A stretch of DNA of 64,000 bases from Micromonospora sp. WMMD882 (GTDB lineage: Bacteria > Actinomycetota > Actinomycetes > Mycobacteriales > Micromonosporaceae), in the NCBI RefSeq assembly GCF_027497255.1, contig NZ_CP114903.1, forward strand, positions 5,084,001 to 5,148,000, in the 5' to 3' direction. The notes beneath the pieces were generated by a model that saw only the letters and a program-made list of their open reading frames with translations, made no database searches and was not told the origin of the DNA. Positions 24,243-35,333 of the stretch are shown piece by piece. Each line of letters starts with the position of its first letter. The first letter of the stretch is position 1. A program made the position numbers and the translations under genes.

Positions 24243-25790
24243 GTGACCGCCACCCCGTCCGGCGCCCTGCCGAAGCCCATCGTGCCCGGTCTGACGGATC
24301 TGGAGGTTTTCGCCCGGGGTGGTTACGCCACCGTCTACCGGGCGGTGCAGATCTCCGTCGGGCGTGAGGTCGCGGTCAAGGTGGAGAACCGCACCCTGGA
24401 CAGCGAACACGACCAGGCCCGCTTCCTGCGCGAGGCGCGGGCCGCCGGCCGGATGTCGTCCCACCCGCACGTGGTGGACCTCTTCGACGTCGGGGTGACC
24501 GTCGACCAGCACCCGTACCTGATCATGGAGTTGTGCGACGGCTCGTACGCCGAGCGGATGCGGACCTCCCCGCTCGGCCCGGCCGAGGCCCGGGACCTTG
24601 GCGTCAAGATCGCCGACGCGTTGGCGCACTCGCACGCCGCCGGGGTGCTGCACCGGGACGTGAAACCGGCGAACATCCTCCACTCGCACTTCAACTCGGC
24701 GGTGCTGGCCGACTTCGGGCTGGCCGTGCTGGGCGAGATGCGGGACCCGACGGTCACCATGGAGGTGCTGACCCCGGCGTACGCGCCGCCGGAGATGTTC
24801 AGCCACAGCCCGCCCTCGCCGGCGGTGGACGTCTACGCCCTGTGCGCCACCCTCTACGCGGTCATGCACGGCCGGCCGCCGCGCTGGCACGCCGAACGCA
24901 ACCCCAGCCTGGTCACCGTGCTGGAGATGTTCAACCGGCCCATCCCCGACCTGCCCGGGGTGCCCGACGAGCTGCTCGACGTGCTCCGGCTGGGCATGTC
25001 GAACGAGCCCGCCGCCCGTCCCTCCGCTCTGGAGCTGCGGAACCTGCTGGCCCGGCTGCCGCTCGGCCCGGCCGACCCGGGGCCCACCGTCGACCCCGGC
25101 CCGCCGGTGACGCCGCCGTGGTCGGCCGACGGCTCACCGGCGCCGCCGTGGTCGGCCGACGGCCCGCCCTGGCGCGCCGACGCCTCCGGTTCGTCCGGTC
25201 GGGACGACCCGGCCGTGCCCCGGCCGCCGGCGCAGGACGGCCACCCGACCGTGCCGGCCCCGACGCGCCGCCGTCGTCGCTGGTTCCTCGGCGGGGCGGG
25301 GGCGCTCGCGCTCGTCGCGTCGGCCGGCCTCGGAGCCTGGATCGGCGGCCCGCCACGCGAGCCGGAGCCCGGACCGTCCACCGGCGTGGTGGCGGGCGTG
25401 CTGCCCGGCTGCGTGGACGGGGCCACCGAGCTGCCCGCGGGCGGCCGGTGCGCGGACGGGCTCAGGTGCTTCGGGCCGGTCCGGGTGCGGGGCGTGCGGG
25501 CCGAGGCCACCGAGGTGCGGTGCGACGGCCGGCACACCTGGGAGAGCTACGCCGAGGGTGACCTGCCCGCCGACCTGGTCGGCGCGGACCACGCGGCCGT
25601 GAAGGCCGACCCGGTGGTCCGCCAGGTGTGCAGCGCGACGACGTTCCGGCTGACCAGCGGCCTGTCGTACGCGGCCGGGTGGAATCTGGAGGTGCTGCCG
25701 CCGGCTCCCGCCGACGCCGCGCCGACGTACCGCTGCCTGGCCGGCCGGGGGGTCGACGGCCTGGCGGCGCCGACCCTGAGCCTGCGCTGA
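24243..25790 (+). CDS. Receptor-like serine/threonine protein kinase
   Basis: A 515-residue membrane kinase. The kinase domain (about 20-285) has the Gly loop FARGGYATVY, Lys46 in VAVKVEN, HRDVKPANIL with catalytic Asp139, DFG Asp157 and an APPEM segment, so it should be active. A Pro-rich linker (about 285-345) leads to a basic stop sequence TRRRRRW and one transmembrane helix (about 348-370). The external domain (about 385-515) contains six Cys and a CDGRHTWESYAEGDLP segment that recalls septum-formation-type domains. GTG 24243 is the start. Targets are unknown; the Cys-rich sensor probably monitors the envelope. Confidence 0.9.
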   Translation: MTATPSGALPKPIVPGLTDLEVFARGGYATVYRAVQISVGREVAVKVENRTLDSEHDQARFLREARAAGRMSSHPHVVDLFDVGVTVDQHPYLIMELCDGSYAERMRTSPLGPAEARDLGVKIADALAHSHAAGVLHRDVKPANILHSHFNSAVLADFGLAVLGEMRDPTVTMEVLTPAYAPPEMFSHSPPSPAVDVYALCATLYAVMHGRPPRWHAERNPSLVTVLEMFNRPIPDLPGVPDELLDVLRLGMSNEPAARPSALELRNLLARLPLGPADPGPTVDPGPPVTPPWSADGSPAPPWSADGPPWRADASGSSGRDDPAVPRPPAQDGHPTVPAPTRRRRRWFLGGAGALALVASAGLGAWIGGPPREPEPGPSTGVVAGVLPGCVDGATELPAGGRCADGLRCFGPVRVRGVRAEATEVRCDGRHTWESYAEGDLPADLVGADHAAVKADPVVRQVCSATTFRLTSGLSYAAGWNLEVLPPAPADAAPTYRCLAGRGVDGLAAPTLSLR

Positions 25791-25821
25791 GCCGGCGCGG
25801 CGGGCCCCGGCGGTCGCGCCG

Positions 25822-26151
25822 TCACTGCTCCGGCCGGCGGTAGCGTTCCCGCAGCGCCGCCACCATGCGTGGGTCGTCGAACGTCTCCAGGGTGTCCGCG
25901 TCGATGCTGTGCGGGCGGTCCTGCGGTTGGCGCGCGGGCTCCGGGCCGCCGGGCGGGCCGCCGGGCGGCTGGTGGCGGGCCGTGTCGACCGCGACCATCG
26001 CGACCATCGTGAACAGGACGACCAGCAGGGCGAGGGCCACGCCGAGGAAATCGGCCCGCCGCAGCACCACCAGGGCGACCAGCAGGGCCGCCGCCACGAT
26101 GGCGGCGACCACCGCCAGGAGCCGGGCACGGGACCGGGGGAGACGCGTCAC
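25822..26151 (-). CDS. Small two-helix membrane protein
   Basis: A 109-residue protein with two adjacent transmembrane helices (about 9-30 and 34-57) and a cytoplasmic-type hydrophilic tail ending in RERYRRPEQ. It starts at GTG 26151 and is convergent with the kinase gene, 31 bases away. No family is recognised. Codon use is typical of the neighbours. Confidence 0.65.
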   Translation of the reverse strand: MTRLPRSRARLLAVVAAIVAAALLVALVVLRRADFLGVALALLVVLFTMVAMVAVDTARHQPPGGPPGGPEPARQPQDRPHSIDADTLETFDDPRMVAALRERYRRPEQ

Positions 26152-26332
26152 CCGTCCAGCATGGTCGGCCGACCGCCGCTGTCAACCGTTCGGCCACTGT
26201 CAACTCGCCGCCGCCGTCGACCGGACGTCGGAGGACGCGTGGCGACCAGACGTTCGTTGCCGCCGTTGCATAGAGTGACGGCTGGGTCGCTCCAGTCGCG
26301 ACCGTCCCGTCCCACCAGCGGAAGGATCCCGC
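26152..26332 (+). promoter_or_regulatory. Divergent promoter region upstream of the hydrolase
   Basis: A TAGAGT -10-like box lies at 26271-26276, about 55 bases before ATG 26333, but no good -35 is seen. The ribosome site GGAAGGA precedes the start codon. Confidence 0.35.
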
Positions 26333-28117
26333 ATGCGACGAACCGCCCGATCCCGAACCGCAGCAGGCATCGCCGGAATCATGCTCGCCGGCCTCGCGAT
26401 CGGCCCGGCCACCGCCGTGCCGGTCACCCCCGACACCCCGGCCGGGCCGGGCCCCACCGAGCGGACCAGCCCGGTCGAGGCCCGCCGGGTCGACCGGGTG
26501 CCGACGCCCCGGATCGACTGGACGCCGTGCCACGGGTACGCCGAGTGCGCGACCGTCCGGCTGCCCCTGGACTACGACCAGCCGGACGGGCCGACCACCG
26601 AGGTCGCCGTGCTGCGGGTCAAGGCCCGCGACCAGCAGCGGCGGATCGGCAGTCTCTTCGTCAACCCGGGCGGCCCCGGCGGGGCGGGCACCGAGATGGC
26701 CCTCGTCGCGCCGTTCTTCCTCGGTGACGACGTGCTGGACCGCTTCGACGTGGTCGGCGTCGACCCGCGCGGGGTGGGCGGCAGCGAGCAGATCCGCTGC
26801 TTCACCTCCGTCGAGGAGCAGGCCCGCAAGCTCGCCGGCCTCAACGTGGCCTTCCCCTGGACGAAGGCCGAGGAGCAGGCGTACGTGGCGTCGTCCCGGG
26901 CGGCCGGCCGGGCCTGCTCCACCACCGGGCAGCCGCTCAGCGGCGCGATGTCGACCGCCCAGGTCGCCCGGGACATGGACGTGCTGCGTCGCGCGGTCGG
27001 TGACCGCAAGCTCAGCTACCTCGGCTTCAGCTACGGCTCCGCCCTCGGGCAGCAGTACGCGAACATGTTCCCGGACCGGTTCCGGGCGCTGGTGATCGAC
27101 GGGGTGCTCGGCCCCCGGGAGTGGGTCGGCAAGCCGAACTCGGCCGCCACCACCCAGGAGGACCGGCTGCGCAGCGGCGAGGGCGCGTACCGGGCGCTGC
27201 GTGAGGTGCTGGCCCGGTGCGCGAAGGCCGGCGCGGCGGGCTGCCCGCTCGGCGGTGGCGACCCGGCGGCCAGCTTCGACCTGGTGGCGCAGCGGTTGCG
27301 GGCGAAGCCCGTGGTGATCGAGGACCCGGACGCCGGGCCGGTCACCTTCCGGTACTCCGACTTCGTCGCCAACGCCCTGATCATGCTCTACAGTCCGGCC
27401 GGCTACGAGCCGCTGGTGGCGATGGTCGCCGACCTGCTCGTGCTGACCGACCCGGACGCCACGAAGGCCCGCCGCGGCACGGTCTCGGCGGCCCTGCTCG
27501 ACCGGGTCGCGCGGGCCCGCGCCCAGGTCGCCCGGTACGACGACGACTACGTCAACGGGCTGGAGACGTTCCTCGGGGTGGACTGCACCGACGCGTACCA
27601 CCCGGGTGACGCGATGCTCTGGCCGGCGTTCGCCGACCGGGCCGACCGGCGGGACCCGTACTTCGGTCGGTTGTGGAGCTGGGTCAGCTCGCCGTGCGCC
27701 CGCGACACGTGGACGGTGCGTGACGAGGACGCCTACCTCGGGCCGTTCGACAGGCGTACCGGGGCGCCGGTGCTGGTGGTCGGCAACTACTGGGACCCGT
27801 CGACCAACTACCAGGGCGCGGTGAGCGCCGCCCGGAGCCTGCCGAACAGCCGACTGCTCAGCAGCGACAGTTGGGGGCACACCGCGTACGGCACCTCGGT
27901 CTGCGTGACCGGCGCGGTCGACAGGTACCTGCTGACCGGGACGCCCCCGGCCGAGGGGACGGTCTGTGTCGGTGACCTCCAACCGTTCGCCACGGCGTCG
28001 ACCGGACCGGCGGCCACCCTGCGCGCCAACCCGGCCGACGGTCTGGTCGGGCGGGGCCGGCCCGGCCGGGGCGGGCCGAAGCGGCTGCCGCCGGTGGTCG
28101 CCCCGCCGCTCGGCTGA
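26333..28117 (+). CDS. Secreted alpha/beta hydrolase with TAP-like C-terminus (tripeptidyl aminopeptidase type)
   Basis: A 594-residue exported enzyme. The signal peptide covers about residues 1-31. The oxyanion loop NPGGPGGAG, nucleophile elbow GFSYGS with Ser233, Asp in VVGNYWDPSTNY and His in DSWGHTAYG form the catalytic set. The C-terminal TAP-like domain with a Cys-containing loop matches the Streptomyces tripeptidyl aminopeptidase/SlpD family, which cleaves N-terminal peptides from secreted proteins. The length is slightly above the family norm because of a C-terminal Pro/Gly/Arg tail. ATG 26333 has GGAAGGA upstream. It converges with the acyl-CoA dehydrogenase gene across a perfect hairpin. 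Confidence 0.9.
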   Translation: MRRTARSRTAAGIAGIMLAGLAIGPATAVPVTPDTPAGPGPTERTSPVEARRVDRVPTPRIDWTPCHGYAECATVRLPLDYDQPDGPTTEVAVLRVKARDQQRRIGSLFVNPGGPGGAGTEMALVAPFFLGDDVLDRFDVVGVDPRGVGGSEQIRCFTSVEEQARKLAGLNVAFPWTKAEEQAYVASSRAAGRACSTTGQPLSGAMSTAQVARDMDVLRRAVGDRKLSYLGFSYGSALGQQYANMFPDRFRALVIDGVLGPREWVGKPNSAATTQEDRLRSGEGAYRALREVLARCAKAGAAGCPLGGGDPAASFDLVAQRLRAKPVVIEDPDAGPVTFRYSDFVANALIMLYSPAGYEPLVAMVADLLVLTDPDATKARRGTVSAALLDRVARARAQVARYDDDYVNGLETFLGVDCTDAYHPGDAMLWPAFADRADRRDPYFGRLWSWVSSPCARDTWTVRDEDAYLGPFDRRTGAPVLVVGNYWDPSTNYQGAVSAARSLPNSRLLSSDSWGHTAYGTSVCVTGAVDRYLLTGTPPAEGTVCVGDLQPFATASTGPAATLRANPADGLVGRGRPGRGGPKRLPPVVAPPLG

Positions 28118-28126
28118 CGGTCCGGG

Positions 28127-28159
28127 CGTCGGCGCGGGACGGCTGGTCCCGCGCCGACG
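28127..28159. terminator. 14-bp bidirectional hairpin terminator
   Basis: Perfect arms 28127-28140 and 28146-28159 with a GGCTG loop, between the convergent hydrolase and acyl-CoA dehydrogenase genes. Confidence 0.88.
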
Positions 28160-28186
28160 TCGCCTGCCGCGCCCCGGGCTGAGCCG

Positions 28187-29353
28187 TCAGTACGAGCGGT
28201 CCTGGCCGAGCACGTGCTGGGCGACGAAGTTGAGGATCATCTCCCGGCTGACCGGGGCGATCCGGCTGGCCCGTACCGCGCCGAGCAGGGTGGCGACGCC
28301 GTACTCGGTGGTCAGGCCCGCGCCGCCGTGTGCCTGCACGGCGGTGTCCACGGCCAGCGCGGCGGCCTCCGCGGCGGCGTACTTGGCCATGTTGCCGGCG
28401 ACCCCGGCGTCGGCGTCCCGGCCGGCGTCGTACCGGGCCGCCGCCTGGTAGACCATCAGCCGGGCCAGCTCCACCTGGATGGCCGCGTGCGCCAGCGGAT
28501 GCGACACCCCCTGGTGCGAGCCGATGCTGCGGCCACCCCAGACGGTACGGGCACGGGCGTACCCGGACGCGCGCTCGATCGCGTACCGGCCGGTGCCGAC
28601 GCTCATCGCGGCGACCGTGATCCGTTCCGGGTTGAGCCCGGCGAACAGCGCCGGCAGCCCGGCGTCGGGCGAGCCGCCGACCAGCGCGTCGGCCGGCAGC
28701 CGCACGTCGTCGAGGTAGAGCAGGAACTGCTGCTCCGGGGAGACGACCTCCATGTCCAGTCTGGACATGGTCAGCCCGGCCGCGTCGGTCGGCACCAGGA
28801 ACAGCGCCGGCTGGAGCTTGCCGGAGGCGGCGTCGGCGGTGCGCGCGACCACCAGCACGTGCCCCGCCTCGTCGACGCCGGAGATGTAGCACTTGCGGCC
28901 GGAGAGCAGCCAGTCGTCGCCGTCGCGGCGGGCCACCGTGGCCAGCCGGTGGAAGTTCGACCCGGCCTCCGGCTCGGTGATCGCGAAGGCGATCTTCTGG
29001 GAGCCGTCGGCCAGGCCGGGCAGGTGACGGGCGCGCTGCTCCTCGGTGCCGTGCCGGGCGAGCACGGTGCCGGCGATGGCGGGGGAGACCACGAGCAGCA
29101 GCAGCGGGCAGCCGGCCGCGGCCAGCTCCTCGCAGACGATCGCCAGCTCGGTGATGCCGCCGCCTCCGCCGCCGTACGCGGTGGGGATGTTGACGCCGAG
29201 GTAGCCGAGCCGGCCGGCTTCCGCCCACAGCTCGGTGGTGTGCTCGCCGGCCTTCGCCTTCCCGACGAAGTACCGGTGACCGTACCGTCGGCCCAGCGCC
29301 CGCGCCGCGGCCCGGAGCTGCTCCTGCTCGTCGGTGAGGTCGAAGACGGTCAT
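28187..29353 (-). CDS. Acyl-CoA dehydrogenase
   Basis: A 388-residue FAD enzyme that introduces a 2,3-double bond into an acyl-CoA. It shows the FAD-binding segment FAITEPEAGSN, the RTVWGGRSIGSHQGVSHPLA region, and AVQAHGGAGLTTEYGVA near the C-terminus. The catalytic base is not obvious by eye. ATG 29353 overlaps the end of the biotin carboxylase gene by four bases (ATGA), so it is the last gene of the TetR-led operon. With the carboxylase it would form a beta-oxidation-like segment for a branched or isoprenoid acyl-CoA (AtuD, LiuA or FadE13-like roles). Confidence 0.9.
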   Translation of the reverse strand: MTVFDLTDEQEQLRAAARALGRRYGHRYFVGKAKAGEHTTELWAEAGRLGYLGVNIPTAYGGGGGGITELAIVCEELAAAGCPLLLLVVSPAIAGTVLARHGTEEQRARHLPGLADGSQKIAFAITEPEAGSNFHRLATVARRDGDDWLLSGRKCYISGVDEAGHVLVVARTADAASGKLQPALFLVPTDAAGLTMSRLDMEVVSPEQQFLLYLDDVRLPADALVGGSPDAGLPALFAGLNPERITVAAMSVGTGRYAIERASGYARARTVWGGRSIGSHQGVSHPLAHAAIQVELARLMVYQAAARYDAGRDADAGVAGNMAKYAAAEAAALAVDTAVQAHGGAGLTTEYGVATLLGAVRASRIAPVSREMILNFVAQHVLGQDRSY

Positions 29354-31320
29354 CGGTCCTCCTCGGGGTTCACCACCGCCAGCACGGCGCCGGTGTCGAC
29401 CTGGTCGCCGGGCGGCGCCGGCAGGGCGGCGACCACCCCGTCGACCGGGGCGAGCACCTGGTGTTCCAGCTTCATCGCCTCCAGGGTCAGCAGCGGCTCG
29501 CCGGCGCGGACCCGCTGCCCGACGGTGACGTGCACCCGGGTCACCGCGCCGGGCAGCGGCGCGACCAGGGAACCGGCGGCCAGCCCGCGCCGCGGGTCGG
29601 GGAAGCGCGGCAGCCCGGTCAGGGTCGTCGCCCCGTCCGGGCCGTCCACGAAGACCGTCGACCCCACCCGGTGTACGCGCCACCCGCGGCGCACCCCGTC
29701 GACGTCCAGCGTCACCCGGTCCGGGGTGGCCGCCACCAGCGCGACGGCGCGTCCGAGCGGCGGGTCGGTGGCGCATTCGGCGAGTCCGCCCGTCCGGTCC
29801 AGCCGGTAGCGGACCTCGACCTCGCCGCCGTCCCGGTCGGTGAACCGGGCGACCTGCGGGAACGCCGGCACGTTGCGCCACCCCGACGGCAGCGAGCGCA
29901 GCGCCGGGGCGGCGGCCCGGCGGGCGGCGGCCGAGGCGAGCGCGGCGGCCAGCGCGGCCACCGGCACGTCGGCGTCGGCCAGCAGCGGGGCGAACACCTC
30001 CGGGTGCCGGTCCAGGAAACCGGTGTCGACCGGCCCGGCGGTGAACGCGGGACTGCGCAGCACCCGGACCAGCAGGTCCCGGTTGGTGGTGACGCCGTGC
30101 AGCTCGGCGCGGGCCAGCGCGCCGGCCAGCAGCCGGGCCGCCTCGGCCCGGGTCGGCCCCCAGGCGACCAGCTTCGCCAGCATCGAGTCGTAGTGCACGC
30201 CCACCGTCGAGCCGGCCGTCACCCCCGAGTCCAGGCGCAGCCCGGTGGTCGGGGCGAAGCCACCGGTCACCCCGGGCACGGTGAACCGGCGCAGCACGCC
30301 GGTGGCCGGTCGCCAGTCGTGGGCCGGGTCCTCGGCGCACAGCCGTACCTCGATGGCGTGGCCGGTCGGCGGCGGGGTCGCCGCCAGCGGCGTCGGCCCG
30401 CCCTCGGCGACCAGCAGTTGCAGCCTGACCAGGTCCAGGCCGGTGACCGCCTCGGTGACCGGGTGCTCCACCTGGAGCCGGGTGTTCATCTCCAGGAAGA
30501 AGAACTCCCCGGACGGGGCGAGCAGGAACTCGACGGTGCCCGCCCCGACGTAGCCGACCGCCCGGCCGGCGGCCACCGCCGCCGCGTGCAGCCGCTCCCG
30601 CAGCTCCGGCGGGAGCGCCGCCGGGGCCTCCTCGACGATCTTCTGGTGCCGGCGCTGGATCGAGCAGTCCCGTTCGCCGAGGGCCAGCACCGTGCCGCGC
30701 GTGTCGCCGAGGATCTGCACCTCGACGTGCCGGCCGCGCTCGACGTACCGCTCCACGAAGACCGTGCCGTCGCCGAACGCGCCGGCCGCCTCCCGCCCGG
30801 CGGAGGCCACCGCGTCGGCCAGCCCGGCGGCGTCCCGGACGATCCGCATGCCCCGGCCGCCGCCCCCGGCGGACGCCTTGACCAGCACCGGGAAGTCGGT
30901 GACCTGGTCGGCGTCGGTCCAGGTGGGCAGCATCGGCACGCCCGCGTCGGCGAGCAGCGCCTTGGCCGCCAGCTTGTCGCCCATCGCGGCGATCGCCGCG
31001 GGTGGCGGCCCGACCCAGGTCAGCCCGGCGTCGACCACCGCCGCCGCGAACCCGGCGTGCTCGGCGAGGAACCCGTAACCCGGGTGGACGGCGTCCGCGC
31101 CGCAGCGCCGGGCCGCGTCCAGGATCAGGTCTATCCGCAGGTACGTCTCGGCCGGCGCGTTCCCGGGCAGGCGTACCGCGTGGTCGGCCTCGGCGACGAA
31201 CGGCGCGTCGGCGTCCGCGTCGGAGTGCACGGCGACGGTCTCGACGCCCAGCGCCCGGCAGGCGGCGAAGACCCGGCGGGCGATCTCGCCCCGGTTGGCG
31301 ACGAGCAGTCTGGTGATCAT
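29350..31320 (-). CDS. Acyl-CoA carboxylase alpha subunit (biotin carboxylase-BCCP)
   Basis: A 656-residue protein that carboxylates its own biotin with ATP and bicarbonate. The biotin carboxylase part (about 1-450) shows VANRGEIARRVFAACR, the ATP-grasp loop KASAGGGGRGMR, and EMNTRLQVEHPVTE. The C-terminal biotinyl domain carries LEAMKLEH with biotinylated Lys617. The architecture matches the alpha chains of methylcrotonyl-, geranyl- or propionyl-CoA carboxylases. ATG 31320 is used; the gene begins 26 bases after the carboxyltransferase stop. It works with the adjacent beta subunit. Confidence 0.94.
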   Translation of the reverse strand: MITRLLVANRGEIARRVFAACRALGVETVAVHSDADADAPFVAEADHAVRLPGNAPAETYLRIDLILDAARRCGADAVHPGYGFLAEHAGFAAAVVDAGLTWVGPPPAAIAAMGDKLAAKALLADAGVPMLPTWTDADQVTDFPVLVKASAGGGGRGMRIVRDAAGLADAVASAGREAAGAFGDGTVFVERYVERGRHVEVQILGDTRGTVLALGERDCSIQRRHQKIVEEAPAALPPELRERLHAAAVAAGRAVGYVGAGTVEFLLAPSGEFFFLEMNTRLQVEHPVTEAVTGLDLVRLQLLVAEGGPTPLAATPPPTGHAIEVRLCAEDPAHDWRPATGVLRRFTVPGVTGGFAPTTGLRLDSGVTAGSTVGVHYDSMLAKLVAWGPTRAEAARLLAGALARAELHGVTTNRDLLVRVLRSPAFTAGPVDTGFLDRHPEVFAPLLADADVPVAALAAALASAAARRAAAPALRSLPSGWRNVPAFPQVARFTDRDGGEVEVRYRLDRTGGLAECATDPPLGRAVALVAATPDRVTLDVDGVRRGWRVHRVGSTVFVDGPDGATTLTGLPRFPDPRRGLAAGSLVAPLPGAVTRVHVTVGQRVRAGEPLLTLEAMKLEHQVLAPVDGVVAALPAPPGDQVDTGAVLAVVNPEEDR

Positions 31321-31346
31321 CGGTGATATCCCCTCGCGCTCACCTG

Positions 31347-32944
<1,598 letters not shown>

Positions 32945-32948
<4 letters not shown>

Positions 32949-34663
32949 CGTCGGTCACCGCCCGCGCGGCCAGCTTCCCGCGCCGCCGCCGGCCCCCTGG
33001 GCAGCGTCACGGGCAGGTCGACGATCCGGGCGCGCAGCAGCTCACCGAGCGCCTTGGCCTGCGGGTCGAACCGGGTGGAGGCGGCCACCCCCGCGCCGAG
33101 CAGCCCCCGGAGCACGAAGTTCACCGCCCGCAGGTTCGGCAGCTCGTAGCGTTCCACGGGCAGGTCGGCGGTCTCCGGCAGCAGCTCGCGGAGCCGTTCG
33201 ACGGTGAGCCAGCCGCGCAGCCAGCCGTACGTCTCGTCGCCGCGCGCCCACACGCCGAGGTTGGCGTCCCCGCCCTTGTCGCCCGACCGGGCCCCCACCA
33301 CCTCGCCCAGCGCGCCCCGCCGCGTCGGTCCGCCCGCAGGCGAGGAAGGGCCCCCTGCTGACGCCGGGGGTACCGGAGAACTTCCTTCCCTGCGCCTGGG
33401 GGGCGGGACGGCGAGGCGCTCGCCGGTGGGCAGGACGGCGACGTGGTCCACCGCGTCCTGCGGGACGGTGTCGACGCTGAACACCCCGTACGGGACGGCG
33501 TCCCCCGGCGGCGTCGTCACCGTGCAGCCCGGGTACGAGGCCAGGGCCAGCTCCACCGCGGCGGCCGAGAAGGCCCGCCCGGCCCGCGCCCGGTCGCCGT
33601 CGCGCAGGTGTACGTGCAGCAGCGCGCTCGCCGTCTCGGTGTCCGTCGCGTCGACGTGGTCGGTGCGGGCCAGCCGGAACTCCAGCCCCTCCGGGCCGAC
33701 CGCCGCCGCCACCTGCTCCCGTACCAGCGCCGCCTTGGCCGGGACGTCCAGTCCACAGAGGACGAACGTCATCGAGTTGCGGAAGCCGCCGAGGGTGGTC
33801 ACGCCGACCTTCAGGGTGCCCGGCGGTGGCGCGCCCCGCACGCCGTCGACGCGTACCCGGTCGGGGCCGTCCGGGGTGAGGGTGACCGTGTCGAGCCGGG
33901 TCGTCACGTCCGGCCCGAGGTACGCCGGCCCGTCGACCTCGTACAGGAGCTGAGCGGTGACTGTCTCCACGGTGACCGCCCCGCCGGTGCCCGGGTGCTT
34001 GGTGAGCACCGACGAGCCGTCCGGGCGCAGCTCGACGACCGGGAAGCCGGGGCGCCGGCCGCCGTCCGGCAGCTCGGTGAAGAAGCTGAAGTTCCCGCCG
34101 GTCACCTGCGCCCCGCACTCGATCAGGTGGCCGGCGACGGTGGCGCCGGCGAGCGCGTCCAGGTCGTCGTGGCCCCAGCCGTACCGGGCGATCCCGGGGC
34201 CGACCACCAGCGAGGCGTCGGTGACCCGGCCGGTGACCACCACGTCCGCCCCGGCCCGTAGGCACGCCGCGATGCCGAACCCGCCCAGGTACGCGTTCGC
34301 GGTCAACGCGCCCGGCCGGGTCAGCGCGTCGCCTTCGACGTACCCGATCCGGACGGTGAGGCCGAGCCGGTCGGCGAGCGACCCGATCGCGGCGGCCAAC
34401 CCGGCGGGGTTCAGGCCACCGGCGTTGGTGACGATCGTGACGCCGCGTTCCAGCGCGACGCCGAGGGTGTCCTCGAGCTGCCCGAGGAAGGTCCTCGCGT
34501 AGCCGAGGGCGGGGTCGCGCTGCCGGTCCCGGCCGAGGATGAGCATGGTCAGCTCGGCGAGGTAGTCGCCGGTCAGCACGTCCAGCTCACCGCCGGTGAG
34601 CATCTCCCGCCAGGCGTCGAACCGGTCTCCGTAGAAACCGGACGCGTTGCCGATGCGGATCAC
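32945..34663 (-). CDS. AtuA-like protein (DUF1446, acyclic terpene utilisation family)
   Basis: A 572-residue protein that begins MIRIGNASGFYGDR and contains VTNAGGLNPAGLA, IGYVEGDAL and GARSGDKGGDANLGVWAR, typical of the AtuA/DUF1446 family. The family is required for citronellol/geraniol use in Pseudomonas, but its reaction is not established. It is the first structural gene after tetR. A linker at about residues 415-445 is encoded by REP-like copy B, read through in frame, so this region is longer and more Pro/Ser/Gly-rich than expected. ATG 34663 follows the TetR stop by 21 bases. Confidence 0.88.
33333..33401. repeat. REP-like palindromic element, copy B, inside a coding sequence
   Basis: Related to copy A at 23642-23710, with the core at 33343-33395. 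It starts AGGAAGGGCC and ends CTTCCTTCCCTGCGC. It is read in frame within the AtuA-like gene and encodes part of a Pro/Ser/Gly-rich linker. Confidence 0.82.
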
Positions 34664-34684
34664 GCGGGTACCTCCGTCGGGCGG

Positions 34685-35290
34685 TCAGGGGGTGGGCAGG
34701 GCGGCGAGCTGGCGTTTCCAGGTGGTCAGCAGGGCGGCCCGGCGGGCCGAGTCGTCGGTGAGCAGGTTCGCCACGCCGAGCCCGCGCAGCAGGTCGAGGG
34801 TGGCCTGCACGGTTTCCCGTACGCCGGGGCGGCGCTCGTCGACGCCGAGCAGCGCCACGGTGAGCCGGTGCATCTCCCGGCCGACCTTCGCCTCCAACGG
34901 CACCAGCGCGGCGCGCAGCTCCGGGTCGGTGCGGGCGGCCACCCACAGCTCCAGGGCGGCGACGAAGAGCGGGCCGGTGAAGGCGGTGGCGAGCATGTCG
35001 ACGACCCGGTCGAGGCGTCGCGGGCCGGCGGGCAGGGCCTCCGCCTCGGCGCGCAGCTCGGCGGCGCGCCGCTCGGTCAGGTGCGCGACGGCGGCGGTGA
35101 CCAGGGCGGCCCGGGTGGGGTAGTGGTGCAACTGGGCGCCCCGGGAGACCCCGGCGCGGGCCGCGACGACCGTGGTGGTGGTGCCGGACCAGCCGCGTTC
35201 GACCAGGCAGTCGACGGTGGCCTGCAGCAGGCGGGCCCGGGTGGCGCGGCTGCGCTCCTGCTGGGGTACGCGACCGGGGGCGGTGGACAC
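34685..35290 (-). CDS. TetR-family repressor of the carboxylase operon
   Basis: A 201-residue regulator. The N-terminal helix-turn-helix (about 14-60) includes TRARLLQATVDCLVERGW and GVSRGAQLHHYPTRAALV. The C-terminal domain is a helical ligand pocket. It is the promoter-proximal gene of a five-gene minus-strand unit (tetR, atuA-like, beta, alpha, acyl-CoA dehydrogenase) and probably represses itself and the operon. GTG 35290 lies about seven bases after a -10-like box, so the transcript may be leaderless. The inducer is likely an acyl-CoA or the pathway substrate. Confidence 0.9.
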   Translation of the reverse strand: MSTAPGRVPQQERSRATRARLLQATVDCLVERGWSGTTTTVVAARAGVSRGAQLHHYPTRAALVTAAVAHLTERRAAELRAEAEALPAGPRRLDRVVDMLATAFTGPLFVAALELWVAARTDPELRAALVPLEAKVGREMHRLTVALLGVDERRPGVRETVQATLDLLRGLGVANLLTDDSARRAALLTTWKRQLAALPTP

Positions 35291-35296
35291 CCGACA

Positions 35297-35333
35297 AGCG
35301 TGCCGGCGCGGAAACAAACAGTCAAGCCTGACT
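35297..35333 (-). promoter_or_regulatory. Promoter with overlapping TetR operator
   Basis: On the minus strand TTGACT (35320-35325) and CACGCT (35297-35302) are 17 bases apart. The inverted repeat AGTCA-N4-TGACT (35320-35333) covers the -35 box. The predicted transcription start falls on the GTG at 35290. The -10 match is weak. Confidence 0.5.
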
